From Agrocybe praecox (lineage: Eukaryota; Basidiomycota; Agaricomycetes; Agaricales; Agrocybaceae): a stretch of DNA of 64,000 nucleotides. The position numbers and the translations under genes were made by a program. Below, piece after piece: positions 63,090 through 64,000 of the stretch (positions are counted from its first letter, which is position 1; each line of letters starts with the position of its first letter). The stretch covers positions 3,906,001 to 3,970,000 of the forward strand of contig OZ024841.1 in the NCBI GenBank assembly GCA_964017145.1, given 5' to 3'. The notes beneath the pieces were generated by a model. That model made no database searches. It was given only the letters and a program-made list of their open reading frames with translations, and was not told the origin of the DNA.

Positions 63090-64000
63090 GTCAAGTTTGA
63101 AAAGATGTCTTATTGGTTGCTTATACTGTTAGTTACAACTCTCTCTTTATATGTTATGTCTGGCAATTATTCGGATACAAGTGGAGCGAGGTTCGGCTCA
63201 ACGCTCACCTTAGTGTTCGGATATTCTATGGTTGAGTCAAACTCTACGAGGAATTGTTACTATGTACATAGAAACATTTTTCATGACTTTGGTCACTCGT
63301 CCAAAGTTTTCGTGGATCTCGATCCGGGTCAACGTGACAACTTGTAGAAGGGGAGACATGTGCCCGGTCGTCACGCGCACGTCTGCACGTCCGAGCCTCT
63401 GGCTTCAAATGAGGAGACCGAAAGAACGGCAATTAATAATAATATAACATCCACCGCATGCTACTACCAGCGGTTGAGCGTATGTGTCGGAGTGTTATCC
63501 CTGTTGCAATGGAAGAGAAGATGATCGCAATCACTCGTACGACTCCACCTTGTGATAATGGTCGAATTGATCGAGGAAAGTTGCGTGTACAGTATTGTAC
63601 TATGTTTACATACGTACTTAGCAAGGTGAAAACGCTGATCGGTGCTGCTATCAGCTGTGACACTTATACACAAAAGTATCCATCATGTGCTCTATTGCAG
63701 GAACTGTATGGTTTATTTATAAGTCAAGCTATTTTCAACGACTTTCTTGGTGAGGGTTTGAAGCGCTGGCAACAGTTGACTGCGAAAAAGCACCGAATCT
63801 CCGAAATAGACAGTTAGAACATGTGATAGAAGTCAGTTAAGCCTAAATTTCTTAACACCGAAATATGATATGTCGGAGAAAGTTCTTCGCTATTCGCCAG
63901 CAACATGGAAAATAATCATCCAGAACGATTTCTTCCTTTATGTAAGATCAAAGCCCAAAAGATCAGAGATTCCTCTGCATCCTATTCGAATTTATAACAA
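63090..64000. other. Right-end intergenic region
   Basis: No gene recognised. It includes the xylanase promoter and, further right, a plus frame at 63458-63817 of 119 codons without recognisable features. Confidence 0.4.
63145..63152 (-). promoter_or_regulatory. TATA box of the xylanase gene
   Basis: On the minus strand ATATAAAG lies about 56 bp before the ATG at 63089. Confidence 0.6.

Overview
The window looks like nuclear DNA of an agaricomycete mushroom (Basidiomycota). The reasons are genes broken by many 45-70 bp GT-AG introns, a complete fungal fruit-body lectin, a GH11 xylanase, an agaric-type seven-helix membrane protein, F-box proteins of a mushroom-expanded family, and three NACHT proteins of the mushroom type. 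I rebuilt gene models by hand from splice sites and reading-frame closure; every model marked as intact closes in frame.

Left region (1-31.9 kb): an accessory NLR-type array. After a 7-TM protein (89-1312) comes a segmentally repeated block about 12.7 kb in period. Each unit holds a NACHT P-loop NTPase gene of about 820 aa (A at 9261-11839 and B at 21940-24538 on +; C at 29286-31870 on -), long low-complexity DNA that alternates between pyrimidine-rich and purine-rich on the + strand, and, divergent from A and B, a decayed CAMK/Kin4-like kinase. Both kinase copies (about 5.0-8.0 kb and 16.8-19.0 kb) lack the catalytic core. Gene C is inverted and seems to bridge a frameshift with an extra 52 bp intron. 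A roughly 24 bp motif recurs six times in the array, and a shared upstream block of about 210 bp lies directly before A and B but not C.

Middle region (31.9-38 kb): a 1.69 kb TIR element with minisatellite-filled inverted repeats and a matching 7 bp target duplication, a decayed F-box gene just beyond it, and a 370 bp foldback element sitting in another degraded coding region.

Right region (38-64 kb): ordinary mushroom genes. These are a class V aminotransferase, the SWI/SNF subunit Snf12/Swp73, a small NTF2-like protein, the diflavin reductase Tah18, the nuclease LCL3 (divergent from Tah18), an F-box protein, two paralogous GDSL/CE16-type esterases on either side of the lectin gene, a six-cysteine secreted peptide, a GH11 xylanase with a decayed partial copy nearby, and a second decayed F-box gene.

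The strongest candidate for something new is the NACHT array: a shared N-terminal glycine/beta motif, NACHT, and an unrecognised conserved C-terminal domain without WD40 or ankyrin repeats, repeatedly coupled to a kinase remnant and a recurrent non-coding motif.
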